Assembly: GCA_963777095.1 (NCBI GenBank)
Contig: CAVZOY010000002.1
Span: forward strand, 620,001 to 684,000
DNA length: 64,000 nt
From: CAVZOY01 sp963777095
Lineage (GTDB): Bacteria; Actinomycetota; Actinomycetes; Mycobacteriales; Geodermatophilaceae
Direction: 5' to 3'
This document shows positions 17,618-26,905 of the stretch, piece after piece; positions within the stretch are counted from its first letter, which is position 1; each line of letters begins with the position of its first letter. The notes under the pieces are model-generated. The model was not told the DNA's origin, did not search any database, and saw nothing but the letters and a program-made list of their open reading frames with translations. The translations under genes and the position numbers were made by a program.

Positions 17618-19876
17618 TCAGCGGCGGCGGGCCACCGGGGCCGGGATCCCCAGGTCGACCTCGGCGGCCGGCACGGGCACGGAGAAGAGATAGCCCTGCG
17701 CGAACTCGCAGCCCATCTCGAGGAGCACGTCGCGGACGGCGGGTGTCTCCACGCCCTCGGCCACCACGTGCATGCCGAGCGAGTGCGCCAGGCCGACCGT
17801 CGACTCGACGATCGCGGCCGCCCGCGGGTCGACGTCCAGGTGCGTGACGAACGAGCGGTCCAGCTTCAGCCCACGGACGTCGCGGATGTCGCGCAGGTAG
17901 CCGAGCGAGGAGTACCCGGTGCCGTAGTCGTCGATCATCAGGGCGACCCCGCCCTCGAGCAGCCGGGCCACCGCGGTGCGGGCCCGCGCGGGATCGGCCA
18001 TGAACAGGTCCTCGGTCAGCTCCAGCTCGAGCGTCCCGGGCGGCAGCCCGGACCGGTCCAGCAGCTCGACGACCTCGTCCGGGAACCGGCGGTCGAGCAG
18101 GTTGGTGACCGAGAGGTTGACCGAGACCGAGACGGGCCGCCCCTCGGCGTGCCAGCGGACGGCCTGCTCGACGGCCGGACGCAGCAGCGACCGCGTCAGC
18201 TGGGGCATGAGTCCCCCGCTCTCCACCTGGTGGAGGAACGCGTGCGGGAGCAGGAGCCCCGACTCCGGGTGCTGCCAGCGCACCAGCGCCTCGACCCCGG
18301 TGACACGACTGGTCCGAAGGTCGACCTGGGTCTGGTAGTGCAGCACCATCTCGCCGCGCTCGATCGCCTCGCGCAGCCGCTCGGTGGTCTCGAACGGCTG
18401 GCGGCCGGCGGGGTGCAGTTGCCGGTGGAACAGGGCCTGGCCGCTGCGGGTGGCCTTCGCGTCGTACATCGCGAGGTCGGCGTGCTGGAGCAGCTCGACG
18501 GGCTCCTCGCCGTCGTCCGGCACCAGCGCGATCCCGATGCTCGGCGAGATCCGGACGTCGCGGGCGCCGAGCCGGAACGGCCGCTGGAACCCGGCCCGGA
18601 GCCGCTCGGCGATGCGGACGGCCAGCTCGCCGTCGGCATCGGCCAGCAGGACGGCGAACTCGTCACCGCCGATGCGGGCGACCACGTCCCCGCCGCGGAC
18701 CACCTGCTGCAGACGCGGTGCGCTCAGCCGGAGCAGCTCGTCGCCGTAGTGGTGGCCCAGGGAGTCGTTGACCGCCTTGAAGTCGTCGAGGTCCACGACG
18801 AGCAGCGCCATCCGGCGCTCCGCCGGGCGCGCGGCGAGCGTCCGGTGCAGCGTCTCGTTGAACGAGCGCCGGTTGGCCAGCCCGGTCAGTTCGTCCGTCC
18901 GCGCCTCGCGCCGGTGCTCGGCGAGCGCGCGCACGGCCCGGAAGGACAGCGCCGTCCGCGCGATCGCCGCGGCCACTCCGGCACCGGCCAGGGCGACGCC
19001 GGCGACGGGCACCGGCCGGCGGGTGGCGTACAGGAGCAGCCCGAGGCAGAGCACGGCGAAGAGGGCCGGCAGGACGACGTCGGGCACCGGATCCCGACGC
19101 CCGACCGTCGCGGCGTCGGGCAGCCACGCGGCCACGGCGGTCACCGCCATCACCAGCAGGGAGAAGCTCGACAGCAGCGTTCCGGGGCGGAAGGAGTCCG
19201 CCGCGGTCTGGTACACGAAGGCGAGGTCGATGACGGCGATGCCGACGATGCCGGCCGCCAGCGTCCGCACGGCTGGTCCCGGGCGCCAGCCGTACACGGG
19301 CATTGCCCCGACCAGGACGGCGAGCAGCATCACGTCGACCACCGGATACGCCAGGGCCACCCCGAGCGCGGGCCCCGGCGCACTGCGCGCGGCGAGCGAC
19401 TGCACCGTCGGCTCGAGCAGGACGACCGCCACGGCCGCGGCGGCGAGCGCTCCGACCGCGCCGTCCAGGGCGAGCGTCACCGAGTACCGGCGGGTGCGCA
19501 GGCGGGCCAGGCGGACGAGGCCGACGCCCATCAGCGGATACATCGCGAGCCAGCAGAAGTCGGCCACGGACGGCACCGGCTCGGGGACCTGCCAGCGGAC
19601 GACCGACAGGTAGAGCGCGAACCCGAGCGCCCGGGCGACCAGGGCGGCGGCGAGCCATGACCAGATCTCCCGGTCGGCCGTGCGGGTGATCGGACGCCAC
19701 ACCGCGAGCGCCGCGGCGGTGAGGTAACCGGCCCCCTGCAGCCAGCCGTCCCACAGCGGATCGAAGCCGGGGCCGGACCGCACGCCGGGCACCGTCGAGG
19801 CCCCGAAGAGCAGGACCTCGAGGATCAGTACGGCCAGCAGGGCCCGGGCGGTCCGCGGCACACCCCACTGTGACAC
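17618..19876 (-). CDS. Membrane GGDEF-EAL cyclic-di-GMP enzyme
   Basis: 752 residues. The first ~330 residues carry about eight to ten hydrophobic segments (such as LLAVLILEVLLFGAS and GVALAYPVVDVMLLAVLVGA), forming an integral membrane sensor. A diguanylate cyclase domain follows, with an intact RIGGDEFAVLL around residue 405. A phosphodiesterase domain follows that, with GVEALVRWQHP near residue 529, ELELTEDLFM, IDDYGTGYSSL and KLDRSFV. Both active sites look complete, so synthesis, degradation or both are possible. The start is a GTG at 19876. It lies 60 bp upstream of the MarR gene, with no obvious functional link. Confidence 0.93.
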   Translation of the reverse strand: MSQWGVPRTARALLAVLILEVLLFGASTVPGVRSGPGFDPLWDGWLQGAGYLTAAALAVWRPITRTADREIWSWLAAALVARALGFALYLSVVRWQVPEPVPSVADFCWLAMYPLMGVGLVRLARLRTRRYSVTLALDGAVGALAAAAVAVVLLEPTVQSLAARSAPGPALGVALAYPVVDVMLLAVLVGAMPVYGWRPGPAVRTLAAGIVGIAVIDLAFVYQTAADSFRPGTLLSSFSLLVMAVTAVAAWLPDAATVGRRDPVPDVVLPALFAVLCLGLLLYATRRPVPVAGVALAGAGVAAAIARTALSFRAVRALAEHRREARTDELTGLANRRSFNETLHRTLAARPAERRMALLVVDLDDFKAVNDSLGHHYGDELLRLSAPRLQQVVRGGDVVARIGGDEFAVLLADADGELAVRIAERLRAGFQRPFRLGARDVRISPSIGIALVPDDGEEPVELLQHADLAMYDAKATRSGQALFHRQLHPAGRQPFETTERLREAIERGEMVLHYQTQVDLRTSRVTGVEALVRWQHPESGLLLPHAFLHQVESGGLMPQLTRSLLRPAVEQAVRWHAEGRPVSVSVNLSVTNLLDRRFPDEVVELLDRSGLPPGTLELELTEDLFMADPARARTAVARLLEGGVALMIDDYGTGYSSLGYLRDIRDVRGLKLDRSFVTHLDVDPRAAAIVESTVGLAHSLGMHVVAEGVETPAVRDVLLEMGCEFAQGYLFSVPVPAAEVDLGIPAPVARRR

Positions 19877-19909
19877 GCGAGCGCGGGGCGGTCCGGGCAG
19901 CGCGAAAGG

Positions 19910-21379
19910 TCAGGCCAGCTTCGGTCGCAGCGGCGGCACCTTTCGCACCCCGAACACCTCCCGCAACGCCACGCGCGCCGCGTTGTCCCCGCACTGGCCG
20001 TGGACCGCCGGCCCCGGCGGCGTGGCCGCCGACGCCAGGTACACCCCGCGCACCGGCGTCTTGTAGGTGTTCCAGCGGGGCACCGGCCGGGCGAGCATCT
20101 GCCGCAGCGTCGCCTGACCGTTGGAGATGTCGCCGCCCAGGTAGCTGATGTTCCAGGCCTCCATCGCGCGGGCGTTCTTGGCGACCCGGTCCACGACGGT
20201 GTCGCGGAACCCGGGCGCGAACCGCTCGATCTGCTGCTCGATCGCGTCGGTCATGTCGACGTCCGAGCCGTGCGGCACGTGCACGTAGGCCCAGAAGATG
20301 TGGCCGCCGTCCGGCGCACGGGTGGGGTCGGGCACCGTCGGCTGCACCGCCAGGACGTACGGGCGGTCGGTGAGCCGGCCCTGGTTCGGCGCCCGCTCCC
20401 CCGCGATCGTCTCGTCCAGCGTCCCGGCCACGTGGATCGTCCCCGCCCGTCGGACGTCGGGGTTCGTCCACGGCACCGGCTCCGACAGGATCCAGTCGAT
20501 CTTGAAAACGCCCGCGCCGTGCCGGTAGCGGGACACCCAGCGGCGGTAGCCCTCGTGCACGCGATCGCCCGCCATCCCGACGAACGCCTCCGGGGTGGTG
20601 TCGAGCAGCACGGCGGGCACCGTCTCGAACTCGCGCAGGTCGGTGACCTCGTGCCCGGTGACCACCTCGCCGCCCTGCTCCTCGAGCGCGCGCACCATCG
20701 CGTCGGCCAGGTTCTGCGACCCGCCCTCGATCAGCGGCCAGCCGACGTGGTGCCCGAGCATCACCAGCAGCATCCCGAGAGCCGACGTCAGCGGCTGGCT
20801 CAGGTCGAGCATCCCGTGGGCCGCGGCACCCCCGAGCAGGGCGCGCGCCTCGTCGGTGTCGAAGTAGCGGTGCGCGAGCCACCGCACGTTCGGCAGCCCG
20901 TTGAGGCCGAAGTAGGCGATCTGCGGCACGCTGCGGGTCGGCGGCCGGCGCAGCTGCGAGGTCAGGAAGAAGTCGACGACGTCGGTGCCGTGCTCGACCA
21001 GTGGCTCGAACAGCCGCCGGTAGGCATCGGCATCCGGTCCCAGCCGGGCCGCCGTCTCCTCGAGCGACCGGAAGGAGAGCGCCGCGCCGCCGCCGTCGAG
21101 CGGGTGCGCGAAGTTGATCTCGGGGTTCACCAACCGAACCCCCCGGCTCGCCGGGTCGAACTCACGGAAGAACGGTGCCGCCGCGGCCATCGGCTGGACG
21201 ATCGAGCAGACGTCGTGATGGAAGCCGGGGCGCATCAGCTCCTCGGTGCGCATCCCGCCGCCGGCCTTCTCCGCGGCCTCCACGACCCGCACCCGCAGGC
21301 CCGCCGCGGACAGGCGCAGCGCGGCGGCGAGCCCGTTGGGCCCCGCGCCGACGACGACGGCGTCCGGGTCTCCGTCCAT
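19910..21379 (-). CDS. FAD-dependent phytoene-desaturase-like oxidoreductase
   Basis: 489 residues. The N-terminal dinucleotide-binding motif is VVVGAGPNGLAAALRLSAAG followed by VVEAAEKAGGGMRT. The body matches the NAD(P)/FAD-dependent oxidoreductase group related to phytoene dehydrogenases and PYROXD2. The C-terminal FAD contact GVYLASAATPPGPAVHGQCG is intact. The substrate is unknown, and no carotenoid genes are nearby, so a role in carotenoid synthesis is not supported. It follows meaB on the same strand after 36 bp. Confidence 0.85.
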   Translation of the reverse strand: MDGDPDAVVVGAGPNGLAAALRLSAAGLRVRVVEAAEKAGGGMRTEELMRPGFHHDVCSIVQPMAAAAPFFREFDPASRGVRLVNPEINFAHPLDGGGAALSFRSLEETAARLGPDADAYRRLFEPLVEHGTDVVDFFLTSQLRRPPTRSVPQIAYFGLNGLPNVRWLAHRYFDTDEARALLGGAAAHGMLDLSQPLTSALGMLLVMLGHHVGWPLIEGGSQNLADAMVRALEEQGGEVVTGHEVTDLREFETVPAVLLDTTPEAFVGMAGDRVHEGYRRWVSRYRHGAGVFKIDWILSEPVPWTNPDVRRAGTIHVAGTLDETIAGERAPNQGRLTDRPYVLAVQPTVPDPTRAPDGGHIFWAYVHVPHGSDVDMTDAIEQQIERFAPGFRDTVVDRVAKNARAMEAWNISYLGGDISNGQATLRQMLARPVPRWNTYKTPVRGVYLASAATPPGPAVHGQCGDNAARVALREVFGVRKVPPLRPKLA

Positions 21380-21415
21380 CCGCCCATCCTGACCGCGGCC
21401 GGACGGCGCCGCAGG

Positions 21416-22402
21416 TCAGAGCTGCTCGAGCAGTTCGTCCGCCGCGGTGTACGGATCGGCGTCGCCCGCGGTGACCCGGGCCGCGAGCGAGCCCAGCGCC
21501 GCGGAGCCGTGGACGTCGCCGAGTCGCTCGCGCAGCGCCGCCAGGGCGATCGCCTCGATCTCCCGCGCCGCCCGCTCCTCGCGCCGGCGCGCGCCCTCGC
21601 CCGACGACTCGAGCCACTCGCGGTGCTTCGCGATCGACTCGAGGACGTCGTCCATGCCGTTGTCGGTGTCGCGGACAGCGACGGTCTTCGCGATCGGCGG
21701 CCGCCAGTGGCCGGCCTCGGAGTGCCGGCCACCGAGCGAGAGCATGTAGCGCAGGTCGCGCACGGTCTGGTCGGCGCCGTCCCGGTCGGCCTTGTTGACG
21801 ACGAAGACGTCGGCCACCTCGAGGATCCCGGCCTTGGCCGCCTGGATGCCGTCGCCCATGCCGGGCGCCACGAGCACCAGCGTGGTGTCGGCGAGCGAGG
21901 CGATCTCCAGCTCCGACTGCCCCACGCCCACCGTCTCGATCAGGACGACGTCGCACCCCGCGGCGTCCAGCACCCGCAGCGCCTGCGGCGTCGCCCAGGC
22001 CAGCCCGCCGAGGTGCCCGCGCGAGGCCATCGACCGGATGAAGACGCCGTTGTCGCCGGCGTGGTCCTGCATGCGCACGCGGTCGCCCAGCAGCGCGCCG
22101 CCGGAGAAGGGGGACGACGGGTCGACGGCCAGGACTCCGACCCGCTTGCCCTCGGCGCGCAGCGCGCGCACCAGGGCCGTCGTCGTCGTCGACTTGCCGA
22201 CGCCCGGTGAGCCCGTCAGCCCGAGGACCTGGGCGTGTCCGGTGTGCGGCGCCAGCGCCGCGGCGACCTCGCGCAGCAGCGGGCTGGCGTCCTCGACGAG
22301 CGAGATCAGCCGGGCGACGGCGCGGGCGTCCCCGTCCCGCGCGGCCGCCACGAGCGCCGGAACGTCGGCCGCCCTGCGGCTGCGCCGTCCCCCTGCCGTC
22401 AC
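21416..22402 (-). CDS. meaB: Mutase-associated G3E GTPase MeaB
   Basis: 328 residues, P-loop GTPase of the MeaB/ArgK family. Walker A is GSPGVGKST (from residue 64), followed by VDPSSPFSGGALLGDRVRM, ETVGVGQSE and the NKAD guanine-specificity motif. MeaB gates cofactor loading and protects adenosylcobalamin-dependent acyl-CoA mutases. Two such mutases lie in this window, at 15306 and 35970. The GTG start at 22402 overlaps the thiolase stop by four bases (GTGA), so the two genes are translationally coupled. Confidence 0.95.
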   Translation of the reverse strand: MTAGGRRSRRAADVPALVAAARDGDARAVARLISLVEDASPLLREVAAALAPHTGHAQVLGLTGSPGVGKSTTTTALVRALRAEGKRVGVLAVDPSSPFSGGALLGDRVRMQDHAGDNGVFIRSMASRGHLGGLAWATPQALRVLDAAGCDVVLIETVGVGQSELEIASLADTTLVLVAPGMGDGIQAAKAGILEVADVFVVNKADRDGADQTVRDLRYMLSLGGRHSEAGHWRPPIAKTVAVRDTDNGMDDVLESIAKHREWLESSGEGARRREERAAREIEAIALAALRERLGDVHGSAALGSLAARVTAGDADPYTAADELLEQL

Positions 22403-23590
22403 GCCTTGGCGGGCACGTGCACGATCAACGCGTCACCCTGACCACCACCACCGCACAGCGCGGCGGCGCCGACGCCACCTCCGCGGCGGCCGAGCTCGAG
22501 GGCCAGGTGGAGAACGATCCGGGCGCCGCTCATGCCGATCGGGTGGCCGAGTGCGATGGCGCCGCCGTTGACGTTGACCCTGTCGTCGTCGAGGCCGAGT
22601 TCGCGCATCGAGACGATCCCGACGGCGGAGAAGGCCTCGTTGATCTCGACGAGATCGAGGTCGGCCGGCGTGATGCCCTCGCGCTCGCACGCCCTGGCGA
22701 TCGCCCGGGACGGCTGGGTCTGCAGCGTCGCGTCGGGGCCGGCGACGACGCCGTGCGCGCCGATCTCGGCGATCGGCGTCAGGCCCAGCTCGGCCGCCTT
22801 CGCCGCCGACATGACCACGACCGCGCAGGCGCCGTCGGAGATCTGCGAGGCAGTGCCGGCGGTGATCGTGCCGTCCTTGGCGAACGCCGGCTTCAGCCGG
22901 GACAGCGACTCGGTGGTCGTGTCGGCGCGGATGCCCTCGTCCTCGCGGAACTCGATCGGGTCGCCCTTGCGCTGCGGGTACCAGCACCGGCGCGATCTCG
23001 TCGTCGAAGAGGCCGTTCTTCTGCGCGGTGGCGGCCCGCTGGTGCGAGGCGGCGGCGAAGGCGTCCTGCTCCTCGCGCGTCACGCCGTAGTCCGCGTTGG
23101 CCCGCTCGGTGAGCGCGCCCATGGCGATCTGGTCGAAGGTGTCGGACAGGCCGTCGTGGGCCATCGCGTCGACGAGCTTCGTGTCGCCGTACTTGGTGCC
23201 CGTGCGCCCGTTGAGCAGCAGGTGCGGCGCCTGGGTCATCGACTCCATGCCGCCGGCGACGACGATGTCGAACTCGCCGGCGCGGATCAGCTGGTCGGCC
23301 AGCGCGATGGCGTCGAGGCCGGAGAGACAGACCTTGTTGAGCGTCAGCGACGGCACCGACATCGGGATGCCGCCGGCGACCGCGGCCGGACGGGCCGGGT
23401 TCTGCCCGGCACCCGCCTGGAGCACCTGGCCCATGATCACGTAGTCGACCTGGTCGCCGGAGATGCCGGCCCGCTCCAGCGCGGCCTTGATGGCCACGCC
23501 GCCCAGGTCGGCGGCCGAGAAGTCCTTGAGGGAGCCGAGCAGCCGTCCCATGGGAGTGCGGGCGCCGCTGACGATCACCGAACGGGGCAT
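22399..23590 (-). CDS. Acetyl-CoA C-acetyltransferase (thiolase)
   Basis: Condenses two acetyl-CoA to acetoacetyl-CoA, or the reverse. About 396 residues after one +1 correction near 22975. The nucleophile is Cys88 in LNKVCLSGLDAI. The other catalytic motifs NEAFSAV, GGAIALGHPIGMSGAR and the final ALCGGGGQGDAL are all present, so the enzyme should be active. It is the likely first step feeding 3-hydroxybutyryl-CoA dehydrogenase and Ccr. Start ATG at 23590. It is divergent from the epimerase gene, and meaB overlaps its stop codon. The mycobacterial counterpart at this position is fadA4. Confidence 0.94.
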
Positions 23591-23711
23591 GAGGCCTCCA
23601 GTGCCGGGCCGCCGACGTCGGCGGCCGAGTTCTCGCGCGCCTGGTCAGCGGCGTCGGGCTGTTCTCAGGATAGGACGACGGGATCGACGAGCCGCCGCTC
23701 GCGCGCCGAGC

Positions 23712-23725
23712 GTGACACCGGTCAC
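23712..23725. promoter_or_regulatory. Inverted repeat between thiolase and epimerase genes
   Basis: GTGACACCGGTCAC, with arms GTGAC/GTCAC around four bases, sits in the 176-bp divergent intergenic region between the thiolase start (23590) and the epimerase start (23767). It resembles an operator and is loosely similar to the GTTAC-N6-GTAAC sites upstream of ccr, the dehydrogenase and ecm, but its spacing differs. No function is shown. Confidence 0.4.
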
Positions 23726-23766
23726 ATCGGTGCCCCGTCCGGACGTCGGGGCGGCAGGATGCCTCC

Positions 23767-24216
23767 ATGGATGCGGAAGCCGCGGCGGGCATCCCCCCGG
23801 GCCTGCTGACGACCATCGACCACGTCGGCATCGCCGTGCCCGACCTGCGGGAGGCGATCGCCTTCTACGAACTCGCCTTCGGCGTCACCCCGGTGCACGA
23901 GGAGGTCAACGAGGAGCAGGGCGTCCACGAGGCGATGCTCGCCGTCGGGGACGGCGAGACCCGGATCCAGCTGCTCGCCCCGCTGACGCCGGACTCGACG
24001 ATCGCGAAGTTCATCGGCCGCAACGGCCCGGGCCTGCAGCAGCTCGCCTTCCGGGTGGACGACGTCGAGGCGGTGAGCGCGACGCTGCGCGAGCGCGGCC
24101 TGCGGCTGCTCTACGACGAGCCGAGACGCGGCACCTCCGGCAGCCGGGTCAACTTCGTGCACCCCAAGGACGCCGGCGGCGTCCTGGTCGAGCTGGTCGA
24201 GCCCGCGCGGTCCTGA
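23767..24216 (+). CDS. mce: Methylmalonyl-CoA (ethylmalonyl-CoA) epimerase
   Basis: 149 residues, single vicinal-oxygen-chelate fold. Metal-ligand regions are IDHVGIAVPD, LQQLAFRVDD and GGVLVELVEP. It epimerises (2S)- and (2R)-methylmalonyl-CoA; the same enzyme type also handles ethylmalonyl-CoA between Ccr and Ecm. Its placement 76 bp upstream of ccr supports that second role. The start ATG at 23767 has little leader sequence and may be leaderless. The counterpart is Rv1322A in the matching M. tuberculosis segment. Confidence 0.93.
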   Translation: MDAEAAAGIPPGLLTTIDHVGIAVPDLREAIAFYELAFGVTPVHEEVNEEQGVHEAMLAVGDGETRIQLLAPLTPDSTIAKFIGRNGPGLQQLAFRVDDVEAVSATLRERGLRLLYDEPRRGTSGSRVNFVHPKDAGGVLVELVEPARS

Positions 24217-24236
24217 ATCCCGCACTCGCGACGCCT

Positions 24237-24252
24237 GTTACCGACCGGTAAC
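24237..24252. promoter_or_regulatory. Candidate operator upstream of ccr
   Basis: GTTACCGACCGGTAAC: arms GTTACC/GGTAAC around GACC, 40 bp before the ccr start codon. The same kind of site occurs at 33451-33466 (before the hydroxyacyl-CoA dehydrogenase) and 38029-38044 (before ecm). Length and symmetry suit a TetR-type dimer. Confidence 0.7.
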
Positions 24253-24292
24253 ATCCGCCCATTCCGAGCCGACGACGCCCCGGGAGACAGCG

Positions 24293-25632
24293 ATGCACGA
24301 GATCAAGGACGCCATCCTCGCCGATTCGACCTCGAGCGCCGTGGCCGGCCTGGCGGTGCCGGAGTCCTACCGCGGTGTGGTGGTGCGCGCCGACGAGCAG
24401 GACATGTTCGAGGGCCTGCCGACCAGGGAGAAGGACCCGCGCAAGTCGCTGCACGTCGAGGAGGTGGCGACGCCGGAGCTCGGCCCGGGCGAGGCGATCG
24501 TCGCCGTCATGGCGTCGTCGGTGAACTACAACACCGTCTGGACGTCGATCTTCGAGCCGGTCTCGACCTTCGGGTTCCTGCAGCGCTACGGCCAGGCTCT
24601 CCGAGCTGACCAGCAGCCACGACCTGCCCTACCACGTCGTCGGCTCCGACCTGGCCGGCGTCGTGCTGCGCGACCGGCCCCGGGGTGAACAGGTGGAAGC
24701 CCGGCGACGAGGTCGTCGCGCACTGCCTCTCGGTCGAGCTCGAGGACCCGGCCGGCCACGACGACACGATGCTGGACCCGCAGCAGCGGATCTGGGGCTT
24801 CGAGACCAACTTCGGCGGGCCTGGCCGAGCTCGCCCTGGTCAAGAGCAACCAGCTGATGCCCAAGCCCGCCCACCTCACCTGGGAGGAGGCCGCCTCGCC
24901 CGGGCCTGGTCAACTCCACCGCCTACCGCCAACTGGTCTCCCACCACGGCGCCAACATGAAACAGGGCGACGTCGTCCTCATCTGGGGCGCCTCCGGCGG
25001 GCTGGGCTCCTACGCCACCCAGATGGCCCTCAACGGCGGCGCCATCCCGGTGTGCGTCGTCTGCAGCCCGGAGAAGGCCGCCGATCGTCCGCAAGATGGG
25101 CGCCGAACTCGTCATCGACCGCTCCGAGAGGGCTACCGCTTCTGGCGCGACGAGAACACCCAGGACCCCAAGGAGTGGCAGCGCCTGGGCAAGACGATCC
25201 GCGAACTCACCGGCGGCGACGACGTCGACATCGTCTTCGAACACCCCGGCCGCGACACCTTCGGCGCCTCGCGTCTACGTCGCCAAGAAGGGCGGCACCA
25301 TCGTCACCTGCGCCTCCACCACCGGCTACCTGCACCAGTACGACAACCGCTACCTCTGGATGAACCTCAAGCGGATCATCGGCTCACACTTCGCCAACTA
25401 CCGCGAAGCCTGGGAAGCCAACCGGCTCATCGCCAAAGGCCTCATCCACCCCACCCTCTCCAAGGTCTACCCCATGACCGACGTCGGACAGGCCGCCTAC
25501 GACGTCCACCGCAACCTCCACCAGGGAAAAGTCGGCGTCCTCACCCTCGCCCCCCAGGAAGGCCTCGGAGTGCGGAACCAGGCATGCGCGAGCAAACACC
25601 TCGCGGCGATCAACCGCTTCCGTGGCGTGTGA
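24293..25632 (+). CDS. ccr: Crotonyl-CoA carboxylase/reductase
   Basis: Reductively carboxylates crotonyl-CoA to ethylmalonyl-CoA with NADPH and CO2, the signature step of the ethylmalonyl-CoA pathway. The start is MHEIKDAILA; conserved parts include PYHVVGSDLAGVVLR, VVAHCLSVELED, WGFETNFGG, VVLIWGASGGLGSYATQMA and the tail HLAAINRFRGV. The frame must change seven times: +1 near 24596, 24671, 24820, 24905, 25083 and 25271, and -1 near 25129. The corrected length is 1335 nt (444 residues), the normal size. Every segment between breaks keeps family sequence, so I read this as an intact gene with sequence errors. A palindromic operator precedes it. Confidence 0.88.
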
Positions 25633-25743
25633 GTCGCCTGGGACGCGAACCGGCGGGGCACTGGGCTCGCGGGGGGAGAGCCTGGCAGGCTGAGGGGCGG
25701 ACGACAGGCGGACCACCGCTCCGGACGATGCGAGGATGACCGT

Positions 25744-26840
25744 ATGACCGACCCGCGCGACCTGCCTCCGGCCCACGAGGCCCAGCACTCGTTCGACGTG
25801 GTGATGCGCGGCTACGACCGCCACCAGGTCGCCGAGACGATCGAGCGGCTCGAGGCCGACTACCGCATCGCCCTCGCCGACCGCGACGCGGCGGTCAACC
25901 GCACGGCCGACCTCGCCAGCCAGCTGACGGGCATGCACGGTGAGATCGAGTCGCTGCGCCGCAAGGCCGCACAGGCCCAGGCGCCGACCTTCGAGAACAT
26001 CAGCGAGCGCATCCAGCACATGCTGCAGCTCGCCGAGGAAGAGGCGACGGACATCCGCCGGGCCGCCGAGTCCGACGCCCAGGCCGTGCACCAGCACATC
26101 GCCGGCGAGGAGCGGGCGATGCTCGAGCGCCAGGCCGCCGGCCAGGCCGAGGTGGAGCGGATGCTCGCCGAGGCCCGCCAGGCCGCCGAGCAGATCATGC
26201 AGAACGCGCAGCTGCGCGCCGACGACCTCGTGGCCAAGGCCCAGGAGCGGGTGGCCCGGCTCGACGCCGAGTCGCAGGCCCGCCGGGCGAAGGTCGAAGA
26301 GGACTTCGAGATCAACATCCGCGCCCGCCGGGCCGAGGCCGCCCGGCAGGACGAGGAGCGCGAGCGCGTCTCCACCGAGGCCGCCCGGGCCCGGGTCGCC
26401 GCTGCCGAGCAGCAGGCCACCCAGCTGGTCGCCGAGGCCGAGGCGCGCGCCGAGGCCATCCGCGACGTCCGCGACGAGCTGACCGGACGGCTGCTCCAGG
26501 CCCGCCAGCTGCTGTCCGCGCTGCCCGACCTCACCGACCGCCCCCAGGCGGCCGCGCAGCAGCCGACCGCCCAGCCCCGCCCCCAGCCGGCACCGGCCGA
26601 GTCGCGGGTCGAGCAGTCGACCACCCAGATGACGCCCGCCGCGCAGCGCGGCGAGGCCCAGCCCGGTGGGCGGCTGCCCATGCCGCCGCGGCCGAGCCCG
26701 ACCCCGGCGGGCACCGGCCCCGCGACCGGCGCTCCGACGGGCGGCGACCGCCGCCACGACGCCGGCGGCCGACGCCTGGACCGAAGGGGCAGAACCCGCC
26801 GACGCAGGCCATCGACCAGCCGGTCGAAGCCCGCGGCTGA
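25744..26840 (+). CDS. Coiled-coil DivIVA/cellulose-binding-like protein
   Basis: About 364 residues. The N-terminus FDVVMRGYDRHQVAETIERLE is a DivIVA-type start. A long heptad-rich Ala/Glu/Arg/Gln coiled coil (about residues 60-260) follows, then a Pro/Gln/Ala-rich disordered tail. Actinobacterial relatives are annotated as DivIVA-domain or cellulose-binding proteins and are thought to be cytoskeletal scaffolds. Two +1 breaks near 26745 and 26790 seem to affect the tail; corrected, it ends QNPPTQAIDQPVEARG at 26840. As written, the first frame runs on to 26925 with an Arg-rich, atypical ending. The core assignment is good; the tail is less sure. Confidence 0.72.
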
Positions 26841-26905
26841 CCCGCCGGCACCGACCGACCGCCGTGCACGGCTGATCCGGCTGCGGACGGCGGAACCGGC
26901 ACGCC

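Noticed and set aside
19910..21379. Carotenoid desaturase (CrtI)
   Set aside because: The dinucleotide motif is shared, but the sequence fits the broader phytoene-dehydrogenase-related oxidoreductase group and no carotenoid genes are near.
24293..25632. Programmed frameshifting or recoding in ccr
   Set aside because: Seven breaks with no slippery heptamer or common stimulatory structure, and similar breaks in many unrelated genes nearby; sequence error explains them better.
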